Assembly (NCBI GenBank): GCA_036937835.1
Contig: CM072877.1
Span: forward strand, 8,756,501-8,820,500
Direction: 5' to 3'
DNA length: 64,000 bases
From: Pampus argenteus
Lineage: Eukaryota; Chordata; Actinopteri; Scombriformes; Stromateidae
In this document: one piece after another, positions 24,360-37,645 of the stretch
Position numbering within the stretch: position 1 is the first letter of the stretch
Layout of the letters: every line of letters begins with the position of its first letter
Translations under genes and position numbers: made by a program
The notes under the pieces: model-generated
What the model was told of the DNA's origin: nothing
What the model saw: only the letters and a program-made list of their open reading frames with translations
Databases searched by the model: none

Positions 24360-27300
24360 AAAACAGGGAGTTTATTAAAAATGTAATTAAGGTTCAGACA
24401 CCTTGAAATGGCGCCACAGTATTTTGTTTACTGTCATCATCACCAAATAATGAGCAAAGCAGTGAACATATCCTTTGAGTTCCTGAAATGACTTGGCCTC
24501 AAGTAGACCAAGTGGATTATGAACTTCTTCCTTTTAATGGCAGACAAGCAATAGAAGCCCGACAAAGGCAACCGGGCATTTGTGTGAAACAGGTTTAATT
24601 GTTTAAGTTGACATTAATATCACATCTCTTACATATTTTTGCTTCTCCCGTGGTCGGTTTCGTTTTAATCAAGCCGTTGTGTTGATTGTTGTTATTTGTC
24701 AGGTATTTTGTAAGTAATAATAAAAGTCGTACCACACTGGATATGATTTTCATTTTGTATAATTTTAAAGATTAAATCATGAGCGGTTAGAGTCTCTTGA
24801 GGAGACATTTGACCCTGCAGGAAAATAAGCTGAATATAACTACACAGAAATATCTCCGGTAAAGCCTGAGAACAAGATAAAATGCTTGCTAAACTTCACA
24901 GCTACAACAGTGTATTGCTGTTTTTTCTTTTTTTTTTTGTTGTTGTTTGTACATCATAAAGAGCAGTTTTGTCCCCTGTGTGCGTCTGATAAGAGGATTT
25001 GAGAGGTTTAAGGCAACAATGCTTTTCACATACTATAAGCTCCATATTTACCGTTCACTTTTTACCTTCATCCCACTTTGCCTCGTCATTTTTAATTTAG
25101 TCATTTATTTATTTATTGGGATCACACAGGAAGAATTCCCTGGATTTAGAGTAGACCGTTGTTGTTTTTTTTATTATAAGCCTACAGTGCAAATAGAGAA
25201 TCCACCATTAAACGTTGTTCATATATTGTTTTATTATCACAGTTTTATATATCTGCTACTTTCAATTGGTTCGGTTTTACTGCATGAACGGTGGAGTGAA
25301 AAGGTTCATTTCATAATATTGTGTTCACCGGCGGGAGAAAAAAATACTGAAACTAAATCACATTATGGATTCATATTAAAGATGCAAAACATCTTAACAT
25401 TTACATATAATAACTTTTCCAATATATAATTATTTATCGCGTTGAAAGAAATGGAAATGTAGATGTTTAATGTTGACACCGGACCATAACCATGATAAAA
25501 TAGAATAAATGGGTGAATGTTTTGGGAGGATTGTGAGCTACATCGGTGATAATGTTGGTGTGTGTCTTGTAAACAACGGTGCCATTGATTGAACAGATGA
25601 GAGCAAATTAATATTCAGATGAAATTAAAACATCCACCAGTACTCATCTAAAATGAATTGTAATTTTCTCACTAATACTGGACGGAACTGCTTAAACGTC
25701 TGCTATTATTCCTTTAACTCCCTGTTACAAGCCATTCATTTGGATGTACACTCCCTAATTCAATAAACATCTTTGTTGTCAACTTGAGCGTCAGCGTGCC
25801 AGCTCAGACTCTTTTTAAAAAAATCCTTAAAACTGAACTATAAAAAAGGAACCCTGTTTTAACATCGCACAGCTGCAGAATGTTCCTATAGATGCTACTG
25901 CCTGTCAAGAAATCACACACGCTAATCACGCTTGAAAAGTTTTTCTCCAGACCCACTTTCCCGTCAGCCTACTTCATCTACTTTTGTTACAACTTTTCTA
26001 CATTTCTTGAAATGCCTCTTTACAGCGCTCAAACAAAAGCGCAGGAAAAGCGAGATGTGGCTGTGGAGAAATTGGTATCTCTTTTTCTGCTATGATGGAT
26101 TTCTCTCTCGCCTTATTGTTAAAAAGTCTACGTAAAATGGAATTATCTTGACGTCACCTCATCTACAGTCGGCCTGTTCTTCTTAGAATAAAGGAAAATA
26201 CTACAAGCTTCACTGACAGACCTTACTGATGCTCCAGTGGCAGGATGGGATAAAATCTCTGCAGCCAGGTTAGAAATTCTTCCTCCAACGTATGGATTCA
26301 TTTGTCCACATCGGACATTTAGTATATCTGCAGTAGCATATTGACATTTGTCATTTCATCAAGTATCCATCATACAAGAAATATCAGTAACAAGTGAAAT
26401 TTAGGACAAAAAAATGTAGCTGTAAATTGCCTCCATACAGAAAGCCTTTTTTAAATTCTTTCTCCCAATTCTCTCTCTTCTTGTCAAGAGATTGGTCTGT
26501 GTAACCCTCTGGTATTTCTGTCTCTCTTCCTCTCCCTCTGTGTCGATCTTCCCCTGTCTGGCTACGGACTGTCACCTTAAGTTTAGTGTGAAGAGTGAAG
26601 TGGAGAGCAGGGGAGAGGAGGAAGCTATGTATGAGTATGGGAGCTCAGGGGTGGTGGTTGAAATGGGATTTCGGAGTTCAAGATTTCTGTGTGTGTGTGT
26701 GAATGTGAGTTCTGTGTGTCTCAGCTTGTGTCTTTGTGTTTGTTTGTCTGCAAATCTGTTTCTGTGTTTTGTGTGTGTGTGTGTGTGGTGTGGGTGTGGG
26801 TGGGTGTGTGAGTAGGGACGCACCCTGAAAGAGCAGTCCACGGCAGGGGGTCATTCATGATTTCATCACCCAAGCACTTCATAAAGCTCACTCAAACACT
26901 CTTTCTTTTCTCTCTGCCCTTCTTTGCTTCTTTCCCATGCTCCCTTTCTTTTTTCATGTCTTTCCTACAGCTTTCTTCACACTGTGTTTCCCTCTTCGCT
27001 ATTGAATCTTTCTCCAGTCTTTCTTCCCTCTCTCATCGGTGGGTTTCCACCACGTTTTGGCCTTACCGCATGTCCTTCTGGTTTGTTTGATCTTATCTTA
27101 CTTTTCCTGTCTTTCTCTCTCTTCCTCTTTACTCCCAGCTGTGTTTAAAATGTTTCATCTCACTCACTCCTCATCTCTCAGTTCCTGTCTCCTTTCTGTC
27201 TTCCCATCTGTCTTTTTTTACTTCATCTCTCTTTCAGTTTTGCATAACCTTTTTCTATGCTTTTCTACTGCTGTTTGAGTAGACCTTTGAGTCAAAACAT

Positions 27301-28914
27301 TGTGTCTTTCATATATAGATGTTTGGGCATGGACACAAGCACTCATCAACACACACATGGATGTATCTATACTTACATGCCTACACACTCACCCGCTGTT
27401 GGTAGAGAATAATCACTATAATAGAAATAGCATACAATAAATAACTTTCTTTCATAATCTGAAGACGAAACATTTACCCTTTCCATTAAATAGTAGTTCA
27501 AGTATAGTAGTAGAAGTATTTTCAGCTGTTTTACTATTTTAAACCATTACGTGACACCGAGGCCGCGTCATCATCACTAATCAAGGGGAAAATGGAAATG
27601 GTGGCGTGACCATTGGATTATCATTATCAGTAATTTTGCAACCAGAAGTGTCAGTGCAGATGAGGCCCAGTTATAAGTGAGCTTGCGTTGGAGGAAATAA
27701 ATAAGTATTTGGTGTGATATGAACTGGTGCCAATCATGGCCAATCAGTTAAGCTGACTGTCTCATAACGAAATAATTTAGACAAACTTTACTGAGGAAGA
27801 GTTTGAAAGTACCCACAACTGGTGCAAATGATGTCCATGTTTTACCTTCATACTGTTCATTTTCTGACGCTGAAATGATTATTTATTTTTATTTAGGTTT
27901 TGTTATATTTGTTTATGGATACTGTGGCCCTATGTTACCTAAAACAGGGAACAAAACAGCCATTATGACTTAAATGAATGTTAAGAATACAACAAAAGGA
28001 AGGCATAGGATAATGTTGTGGATTAATTCATATAATAATGACATGTTGTCGTACTAGGTTCCATGTTTAGACACATTCACATACATAACTTAATAATTCC
28101 CTATGCTGTTATTTTTAATCACAATTACTGTCATAGTATTTTTTTTTCCTTTTCTCTCTCATAGCAAATTAGAAGATGCACACAGTTCTAATATGCCTGA
28201 CTATCCCAGAGTTTTGCATAAGAGCAACATAATGATTTGGCTTATTTCAGTTGGTACCAGTAATGGAATACCATACAATTTGTTGTGCGTAAAAGCACCA
28301 TCAAGCAATATCTTTACCTATTTTGCAAAAGCTTGTATGACAGTTGCATAAAGTTTAATGAAGGTACAAACACTGAATGAGCCATGTGCAGTTGCATGGT
28401 GATTTCAGCTTATACACCATATTCTGTCAATTGCAGATTCCAGACCATTTCTGCTGCCATCAAACGGCTATAGGGATTCAATCCACAGAAATGGAAAGCT
28501 TTTATATATTCTACTAACACTTTTGGATGACAGATATTGGAAAAATCACCCCTTAACCTCTCCCAATACAGCCTCTGTCATACTCAATTTATCGCCTTAT
28601 TTCCAATGAAATTGCATTTCTGTTGTTGCATGCAAACATATCTTATGGTTGTAGAATTTATACTAAATTGAAACATACATACATGATATACAATACACGA
28701 CTGAAGTGTTATTGATAATGATGTTATTTTAAAGTACACCTGCATCTATTGCAAGATTACATAAAATTACTCAAAGCAGGAGTTTTAATATTTTTGACGC
28801 TGAAAATCCTGTTTTTCTTTTCTACTTTTTGCACTCACATCTGTTATGTTTTGATGCTCTCCTCTAATGCACTCCTCTATCACAAGCACAGACAGAAGAC
28901 ATTGTCTTTCATCC
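24360..28914. other. Intron block
   Basis: No gene is recognised. 24560-24800 is complex and repeat-poor. 24947-25429 holds the longest open frame of the window (160 codons), very rich in Phe, Tyr, Leu and Ile, as expected from AT-rich non-coding DNA. 26880-27280 is strongly pyrimidine-biased (CTTTC and TCTCC words). 28915-28935 is a poly-A run. Confidence 0.45.
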
Positions 28915-29344
28915 AAAAAAAAAAAAAAAAAAAAATCACTTTTACTGTGCTGCATCATGACAGCAATTCAAAACTAAAACTACCATCTATTTAAACTATG
29001 TAGGAACTACATTTACCTATTTGAAATAAATCTAAATCTTAAGAACTGAAACTTCTTTGAACTGAAACGACAAATTAATTTCTTCTTGGAAATCTCTATC
29101 CGCCTCTTTTCTCTAAGCATACCACACACACACACATGCACACACACACAAATTAAGAGGACAATAGAACCTGTGGATGATGTACTGGCTCCTTCCACAC
29201 ACTCTCTGTCTCTCTCTCTCGCTGTCTCACACATACACACACATCATTGGTATGCCTATATGCCTGCACATGTCCTGTCGGATCCAAGAAAGCATTTTAA
29301 ACACTAACAAGGCTTCTATTCTGTTGGCCTCATGCCAACCATGT

Positions 29345-29368
29345 GACGCGCGCACACACGCACACACG

Positions 29369-29408
<40 letters not shown>
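29345..29408. repeat. Imperfect (CA)n microsatellite
   Basis: A CA/CG-mixed run followed by pure CA. It is part of a CA/TG-rich kilobase (about 29120-29990) that also contains TG runs near 29767-29803. The many His-Thr and Cys-Val frames there are artefacts. Confidence 0.93.
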
Positions 29409-29413
<5 letters not shown>

Positions 29414-30439
29414 CCCACAGATGCACAGACGAGCACTTGCAGGTTATGCAAAGTGAACGCATACATGAATGAACAAACTCGCACACACGTACACATACAG
29501 CTCTATATGCAGACTTCTACAATTACACAGGAATATTTTGATAGAAAATTCCCAAGCACACCAGGTGACTGACCCCCCGGTTCTGAAAAAACACACACTC
29601 CCTCACATGCACACATACCCGCGCCTTTCCGTCAGCCAGATGAAATTGCTCTTCAAAGTAACCGCACAATCAACAGCAGCACAGTTCTGACCAAGGACTC
29701 TCCACAGCTTTCAGATTGTTTCTATGTGTTCGTAGTGCAGTGTGTGTTATATTGTGTATGCCAATCTGTGTGTGTGTGTAAAGGTCTGTGTGTGTGTGTG
29801 TGTGAGAGAGAGACTTGGTGTTTGCAGAGAAAAGGTCTTTTCGTAGGTGACATTGGGAGTATTTGTGTGCCGCAGCACGGAGTGGTTAGTCGTGTCACAT
29901 TCCATCCACATCTAGCCAACACCATAGCCTGCCCTTTAACACTCTGCAACACACACACACTTTCACACACATGCATGTGATGAGCTAGTGTGCAGCAGTT
30001 ATCAAAAAATATTTTTTTCCCCTTTTTCTTTAAACTGTGTGTGTTTAGAACACAACATAGATTAGAAAACACATCGCAGGAATTGTATTACATGCCTCTG
30101 TTAATGTGATGCAGTAATCCAAATATGTCCCAATGCTTTACAGATGGTGGTAGTCATCAGGTGTCTTATAGTACATTTAAAGGCAACGTGTGATGCACAT
30201 TTCCTGAATCTATACACTTAGAGCTCTACTCGAATATGTTTGCATGATTCACTGTATATTTAAGGCCTCCTTCCCAATGAGTCCACTCTCTCTCTCTGTA
30301 TCTTCTGGAAGCCGCGTCATCTGCGTCAATCTGATGTCATCACACAAAGGTAGAGGTTGAAGCCCTTTTGACTTCCAGGGAGCATTTTCACATATGTTCA
30401 CCTCACGTTTTGGACCCTGTTAACACAGATATCTGAAAT

Positions 30440-30990
30440 TATGAGCCTGTCCTTACAAGAAAAACAACTACGGGTCGTAAATTCAGCTGCCAAAAACGAC
30501 CTATAGGTACACGTTAGAGTGAGAGACGCCATCTCGCGGCCGTCACCAACCGTCATTGACATCAGATGTTATCAATAGAACGTGACTTGCTCATTAGGAG
30601 GAGTTTGGTTGGATAGCTTGATGGCAAGTGGACGTTTGTATGAGACTGTTTGCTTCCCGCTTCTAATCACTGGTGTCGCATTTCCAACTGTGAGTTGGGA
30701 CATTTTGTTAAATATACCATTTGTTTTTTTTTGTTTTTTTGTTGTTTTTTTAATCCCAAACCATATTTCCCTAACCCTAATCAAGTGTTTTTTTTGTGTG
30801 CCTAAAGCTAATCAGACCCTTTTGGTTAGCTTTTTGTTTTATAGTGTTGTCACGCCATAAAACATCATTATTCTTTTACAGGGATTTGTAATGGATTTGG
30901 AAAGCGGCACGTTATGCTCCAATGGGTCACCCTAAAAAACACTCCAACGGGTCGTTCTGGAGTGCGTGGTATAAACAAACTATGTGGTTG
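30440..30990 (+). mobile_element. Eroded dispersed element, family unknown
   Basis: This stretch looks like one old mobile element. GGGTCGT occurs near both ends (30474-30480 and 30951-30957). At the left the word is followed about 20 bp later by ACGACC in inverse orientation; at the right it sits within an ACTCCA/TGGAGT hairpin (about 30940-30962). The interior holds a motif also found at 8525-8552 (TTTTTTGTGTGCCTAAAG then CTAATCAG, about 30785-30817) and the word CGCCATCTCGCGGCC (30527-30541), which I recall from teleost repeats. No open frame survives. Boundaries are approximate and target-site duplications were not found. Confidence 0.4.
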
Positions 30991-31899
30991 TTTAATTCGG
31001 AAGACTTGTTGAAAACTATAACAGTATAAAAATAACAGAAAATCAAAAAAGGCACATGTCCCCATTAAGTCAATTAAGAGTATAATAAAAAATAAAAAAA
31101 AAGCTCAAAGAACATCTAAATCACACATTACATCCAGTATATATCTGCAGGGTCCCTGTGTCTGTGTGTTTGTGTGTGAAAGTGTGTGGGCCTGCACCCC
31201 AGTAAGAATGTTATAACAGACAGGAGCCACGTTGTCGCACACGAGGGAGCTTCGTTCAGACTGTAAATTATTTTTAATAAGCGACTTTCCTCTTCCCTGG
31301 ACTAACATTTGTAATGTGATCCATGTTTTGGGTTGTGAGTCTGCTTTCCCTTCTCAAAGTTCTTCATCCTCTTCCCTTTTTTTAGAGCCTTTTCGTTCAC
31401 TGTCAGATTGCAGCTTTGCAACAGGACATTTTTGAACAAACCTCCTCAAATATATCCTCTCTGCATCTGAAAGTGGATGAGAGAACAATGAGCTCCTCTC
31501 TTTTTAGATAGTTTTAGTGTAATGGAGAGCAGACACAGACCAGCTCTCAACCTGCCAGATGCACATTAATGTGTTTATAATGAGGAACAAGTGTATTATG
31601 ACTAATGTCACAATGGATGAATTTTCAAGTGAATCATTACTGACGTTGGCTCTGTTAATGCACTCCTTAGTTTTGTTTTTTTTCCTCAACTTTGCGAAGG
31701 AGTCTTTTCTCCTTGTTCTGACATTTTATAAAAAATATTTTTTTATTATTTTAATGTCAATTATGAGCAGCTGGTTCCAAAGCGAAGAACCTACTTATTT
31801 AGAAAGGTGGAGGTACTAGCAGTCTAGTCTGTTTAATTACAATTACGAAATTCAATTTGAAAACACATTTTTTTTAATTTTTTTTTTATGTAAAATGTT

Positions 31900-31978
31900 T
31901 TGAAAATGTTGGATAAATCTTCTCATTCACTTGCATGAGAAAGCGTGTCCAAAATTTTGACTGGTACTGTATAAAAAC
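31900..31978 (-). mobile_element. Probable Tc1/mariner-like terminal fragment
   Basis: The words CGTGTCCAAAATTTTGAC and TGGTACTGTATA at the right end match, from memory, the terminal inverted repeat of a Tc1-like element common in fish (on the other strand TACAGTACCAGTCAAAA...). TTCTCATTCACTTGCATGAGAAA just inside is also typical, though here it forms an inverted repeat of its own. I could not find the partner terminus or transposase remnants, so this is a solitary fragment at best. Confidence 0.4.
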
Positions 31979-34591
31979 TTGTGATCTTTGATTAAATAAA
32001 GATGTAAATCATTGAGAGACACATTTAACACTACACTCCATTTCACAGATTCTGAATAAGGAACTAAAACTAAACTAAACTAATCTAAACTACAGCCTAT
32101 CATTTGTTGTAGACTGAAAAAAATAAATCATGACCGCAGATATCCTGTGTGAAGCCAGACAGGAGGTTGTGTTGTTATGACAAGCAATCTGCAGACCTGT
32201 GGCCTTGGCTGGGTCTGCCCATGGCCTTGTCTTGTCTGCTACTGTGTGGCTAAATGATTGAACATACAGTAGTGTGTGTGTGTGTGTGGCGGGGGGTGCA
32301 TGCACAGTCATGTATTCATTGCCAGTGTTTTTTAATGGTAGCAGGTAGTGTTTAACCACAAAAGGCACTGAAACCATAACCCTCAATATATTCCAAATCC
32401 AGTGTACAGTCTGGGAATCTGTTATGTTGTTGTTTCCCAAATAGTGTCATACATTACCTCAGCAACACGCACAAAAATACAAATCTAATGAGGGGTTAGC
32501 ATGATGAAAATACATGAGGGCACTTCTTGCAGGATGTTATTGGTAGAACATAGTACAGAACATAGGGTTTACTGAACAAAAGCATAACAAAATGATGAGA
32601 GTGGATGTGCCAATTAGTGTCAATATCACCATCAGTAGTCGGCAATCATTATGGCGCCCGCGTGTCCTGTTGATACCTACTCAAAACTGAAGTATAACAA
32701 ATAAGATAATGTAAGATTAAATGAAATGAAAAGGTAACATGGTTTATACAATTTATTGCAAATTGCAATGAGACCGAATAAACCAATAATTATTAAGTAA
32801 AACAATAGTGTAACAACAACAAACTGGTTTTGTAACTGTTATTGTTAAACCAGTGCAGAAATACTGAAGTTTTTTGTTTTTTTATGTAAATTTCGCTATT
32901 GGGGTTGGGGTACACTGGAGAGAATGCATTTTATTTCCAAACCTTCACAGTTTTCACTCAGGGTTTGGTATATTTCATGAAGTGTGACAGGTGTTGTCAA
33001 ATCCAGGTGCAGTGAAGAAAGGAGGTCTCAAGTCCACTTCAAAGCAGTGATCTGGGCTTCAATCAGACTCCAGTTAGGGTCTCCGCTGGTTCTCACCAGA
33101 TGTGAAAAACTTAACCCGAAGTGTGAAACTTTTGTTCCCTTCTTCTGTCAGGGAGAGTAGATCGTAGTTACCTGAATGTAACACCAGTTCTATGAACACA
33201 TGCGTGAGCTGGTTCCCATCACTACTGTTGCGACTGTAAAACAGAGGATACATTGTTTTGAGCATCACATCCCCCACGAAATGACTCGTTTTCACAAGAA
33301 TTCATCAGAATTTGATCCATTCAGTCTGATAATATTTGTAAAATCCAGTCTAATTTATTATCCTCATTTTTCATCTCTTGCTAACATATAGTGGTGATGG
33401 AGACAGCCATGGCGTAATCTTCTGTCTAATCTGTTAATCCCACTAATTATCACACAGCTATTATTCTACCCAGTCATAATCCCCCCCCAGAGACCTACAA
33501 CACACCATTTCGTGATATAGGAATTTGTATTCTAGCACAAAGTGTTTGTTCTAAAAGTAGTAATTTGGAGACATGTTTCAACTTGCAGTGAGAGTTGTCT
33601 CTCTGTATGCTCCTCACAGACCTGAAAGAAAGAAAAAAAAATCAATTTATTATTTTGAGTTGCATCATTTTCAGAGAAGTGTTCAGTCAACATAATGCAG
33701 CTTTAAGATTTCATTGTGAACTGTCAACAGATTTCGGCAGATGCCTGCAGAGAGTTCGAGATGTGAAGTTCATAGATGCAAGGTCTTAGTCTTTGGCCTG
33801 AGGCTGATGCTGGACGAGCAGAGAGATCTATAGAGTGGGCATACTTTATTCAGACAGCGCTTTGAATGATGTTGTGCCAGACTGAAATATATCTGGGGTT
33901 TAGCTTTTATTATTGTTTCAGGCATTTTACTAAATGATAATTAACCACACACACACACATTACAGGTTTATATATATATCGGTCTGAAGTTTGTTCTTAT
34001 CTGAGTGTTTAAGATGTTCTTTTAAAACCTGGTTTATGAGGCTGTTGATAGCAGAGACCAGGATGCAGGGATTATTCTTATCAGTAATCAATTTTTGAGA
34101 AAATTTATTCTCAGTTTATTATTAAGGTGAAATCACAGGAGGAGGATAGTAGTAAATTGCTGAAGAAACATCTTAGTCACTCTTAGAATGGGTAAATAAT
34201 TAAATTTTCTTTTCAAATGATAAAAACTCTGCTTCGTTCTATCCGTGCATCTTTGCTGGCGTTTGACATACATGGATGCGTACTAGACAGCTCATCTCAG
34301 ATATGACCTCTAATGGGACGTGAGCTAGTGAGCATGTAAATGTACTCAATGCTTCAAAAAGCAGCTGATGCACAGACCATAATTCATTCACCCCAGACCA
34401 CTTAGCATTATTAGTCTATGACAAAAGATTAATATTTCAAAACCATAAACAACAAAACAAACAAAGAGGCCACCGCGGCACCATAACTCAGGCCCAGGCC
34501 ACTTAACGTTATTGTAAACCAAATATTTAATATTTTAAACCATAAAGTAAAACAAACAGACAAGCTCTTTGTCCAGACAGAATGCCATCCA
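31979..34591. other. Intron block
   Basis: No gene is recognised. 33060-33260 resembles a dispersed fish repeat (TAGTTACCTGAATGTAAC followed by CAGTTCTATGAA), but I cannot assign a family. Short TG and CA runs lie at about 32272-32288 and 33947-33959. The remaining sequence is AT-rich without visible structure. Confidence 0.4.
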
Positions 34592-34753
34592 TCCTCTCCT
34601 CTCCTCTCCTCTCCTCTCCTCTCCTCTCCTCTCCTCTCCTCTCCTCTCCTCTCCTCTCCTCTCCTCTCCTCTCCTCTCCTCTCCTCTCCTCTCCTCTCCT
34701 CTCCTCTCCTCTCCTCTCCTCTCCTCTCCTCTCCTCTCCTCTCCTCTCCTCTC
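34592..34753. repeat. (CTCCT)n pentanucleotide microsatellite, about 32 units
   Basis: About 162 bp of uninterrupted CTCCT, in the same unit and orientation as 2741-2890. It gives the same spurious Leu-Ser-Ser-Pro and Arg-Gly-Glu-Glu frames. Confidence 0.97.
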
Positions 34754-37423
34754 AAGAAAGACAGCAGACTGCAAGATGGGATGAAAGTGAGAGCGAGACC
34801 GGGTTGAACGATTTTACAAAGCGCAGCAAACACATGAGAGTGAGAGGGATGGAGAGGGAGCGGAAAAGCAATTAACAAAAAGAGAGAGGAAATAAGTGAG
34901 TCAGAAATAACACATGGATATTGAATTTGGGGTAGAGAAAGGAAAAAATGAAAAAATCAGGACATAAGAACATAAACAGGTGTGGGGGGGTTCAAGTGAT
35001 TGTCTAGGTGATCAGTTCTTGCTGCTGTGATTGCATCTGCGCTCTGATGTGGATCAGGGTCAGCTCAAACATAACACACCATCACTCACACTCTAATGAC
35101 TGGCTATCGTACTGTGTGTGTGTGGGTGTGTGTGTGCGACTGTGCGCTTGATTTGAATCTGTTTGCAGAAGCATTCTTGTGTGTACCTTTTTTTCAGTGT
35201 GTTGATTCAAAAGATATGTTTAGCACATCTAATCTAATAACTACTGTTCTGATTGACAGATTGGTATTATTATTATTATTGGTATTCTTATTATTATTGG
35301 TATTCGTATTTCTTGTGTAATTATTGTTGTCTTTATTGATTCTATTAGCAGTGGTCAATGCGTCATCTGACTGCTAAGTCCACAAATCTTTTGTTTTGTG
35401 TCAGCCAAGCTGTTACTGGGATCATTACGGGCCCAGAGTGCTATTGATTGGAAACATAGAGGGTATCTGGTTTAGATTATTCTGTCTGATTCTGCATTTC
35501 ATTGACTGTAATTTAGTCTGCAGATAGTGTATGAGTCCGTAACCTCATCTGTGGTTACAGACACACACACACACACACATATACACACTATATTCTACAA
35601 CTCTTGCCCTTGTCTGCATTTGACAGAGTTTTCCTTAATTAGTTTGACCAAGGCTGCCCTGCTGTTTTGGGGTGAAATAATTTCACCGCATCAGCACAGA
35701 CGTTGGAAAAGTTCATCCAACCACTCGATATCTCAAACCCCCAACTTTGTGTGTGTGCGCGTGTGTGTGTGACTGCACTGAATATATGTCTGCTTGTGTA
35801 TATATCGGCATCTGCTCCACTGTGTGTTTGCATGAATGTTTGGTTTGAATGTGAAAATGACTATCGATCAGACAACAAAGTAATTTGTCACCATAGAACT
35901 CCACCTGGAGGTTAGTGGATGAAATATTTCTCTCGGTCACTTTGTTCAACTTTCCGTCGCTCCTCCGGGCTCCAGTTTCACTTTTCGTTCTCCTGACTGT
36001 CTTCCTCTTCCTCTGTAATTCTCCCTCTCTTTCTCTCGCCGCCTGAACGACAGACCTTGCCTTGATGTGGCTGTGCTGAGATATCCGCGAGAAAGCAATC
36101 TGTCTTGTGTGATTTCTGTGGTCACAAGTTAAAGTTTCATACAGCGTTAGCCATTGTAGAAGTCCCCACATCCTGCGTCTATCCCGCTTTCCTACCCCTT
36201 TACCATGTAACCACTGTGTAAGGCCACCATATCCTGCAGCTATCCTGCGTGATTGAGGTAGCTGTTTCCATATGGTTCCTCATGAGGGTGAAGTAAGGAG
36301 GTAGCAGGTCTGCATTAAGTAAAGCACTTTGAAAAATGAAGGTAATTTGCAATTTAAACATTGCTTAAATCATTTAATTTTGTTGGCTTTTAGTGTGACT
36401 GATATGCTGCAGTTTTTCTTTTATGTCAGATCACATCGCCTCCATTTATGTTATCTTCTTTTTTTAATATCATGAAGTGCTTTCTAAAAAAAAAAAAGAA
36501 AGTTGTTTGCACTGACGGCACTATATAAATGGTAAGCACCCACCTTGAACTTGCACTTTTTGTGTTTGAAGTATTTATTAGGTTTGCTATGATTCATGTT
36601 AATGTCTCCACGCGGTGTATCTCTTGTAAAAGCCACAGTAGCTCAGCGTCACGTCGAGGAGCATTGCAGTAAGCTATAAATACCAAGCAGTTTCATGTCA
36701 CAAGCAGAAACTGCATCAGGCATCTCTGCACAACTGGGAGTATCCTTGGGATCACTTGTGTTGTGTTTTCTTGTTGTTGTTTTTGTTATTTCCTAACCAT
36801 TGGGGAAAAAAAAAAAAGATTTCGTTTTCGAAAGTTTTACCGAAAGAAAAAAGTTAATCTTTGCGTCCAAAACATTTAAAATTACAGTGTTTCTGTTTTA
36901 AGAGTGAAGGAAAGACATTCTCTTGTCACAGCGCTTATTCACTGTTTAGCAGCTACAGCTATTCTTTATACCATCAATGAATCTATCAATTATTGTTTCT
37001 TTATGATTTTTTTATGACTTAAAAAGTCAGGAAACTGATGAAAGGTCTCCTAAATTGTGTGACAGAGTTGGACTTGTGCTAACTGCTGCATGTGTGGAAA
37101 AAAAATCTTCCTCTGGGTTTTTTGGGGCTGCTGTTGTCTGATTCTTCCAAAGGAGATTAATGAAAGGAGTACAAACAGAGAAGGAGGGGCCTGACGGAGA
37201 GATGAGAGAGAGGCTGCGAGGGAGGGAGGGAGGGGGGAGGGAGGTAGTGGATGGGTAGCTGTAGTCGTTGAAGGTGTGTGTGTGTGTGTGTGTGTGTGCT
37301 GGTGGGGGGAGTCCTCTGTGAAGTCCATTCATGCCCTGTTGAATCAATGGAATTCTTTCTCCCTCTTTCTCCCTCTTTCTCTGATTTTCGCTTTTTCTTT
37401 CACATTTTCTCAATCCCTCACAG
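34754..37423. other. Intron block
   Basis: No gene is recognised. A run of TATTAT/GGTATT words lies at 35265-35312. 35940-36110 is locally enriched in CpG (CCGTCGCTCC, CTCGCCGCC, ATCCGCGAG) beside a pyrimidine-rich run. A diverged tandem duplication with period about 60 lies at 36150-36250. 37200-37250 is GGGA-rich, followed by a TG run at 37275-37299. Confidence 0.4.
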
Positions 37424-37475
37424 TCTCTCTCTCTCTCTCTCTCTCTCTCCCGCTCTCTCTCTCTCCCTCCCCCCA
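37424..37475. repeat. (TC)n microsatellite and pyrimidine tract
   Basis: A CT dinucleotide run inside a wider pyrimidine-rich region (37345-37540). A complementary GA-type run follows at 37614-37650. Confidence 0.93.
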
Positions 37476-37614
37476 TCATCTGGTCATTATCTCTCTCTCC
37501 TTTATGCTTTCCCTCTCTCGCCCTGCATTCCTCCTGTCTTGCCTGTCATGGCCTTATGTCTGTGATGTCATTCAGGACAAAGAAGTCAAGCTTGCCTGGA
37601 ATGTGAGAGTCGAC

Positions 37615-37645
<31 letters not shown>

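Noticed and set aside
24947..25429. 160-codon plus-strand open frame, the longest in the window
   Set aside because: The sequence is very rich in Phe, Tyr, Leu and Ile as expected from AT-rich DNA. It has no recognisable domain, no splice or promoter context, and one frame of this length is expected by chance in 64 kb.
29086..30072. Overlapping His-Thr and Cys-Val-rich frames
   Set aside because: They are translations of CA/TG dinucleotide repeats, as are similar frames at 10536-10968, 13867-14143, 40739-41294 and 41868-42257.
30771..30780. CTAACCCTAA, telomere-like sequence (also near 46902)
   Set aside because: Only one or two units inside dispersed repeats; not an interstitial telomere array.
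35940..36110. CpG-enriched spot considered as an internal promoter
   Set aside because: Too short for a CpG island, with no TATA or initiator context and no downstream first exon recognisable.
35713..36171. 152-codon minus-strand open frame, basic in its middle
   Set aside because: It crosses a TG/CA microsatellite and a pyrimidine tract whose complement yields Arg, Lys and Glu. There is no family resemblance.
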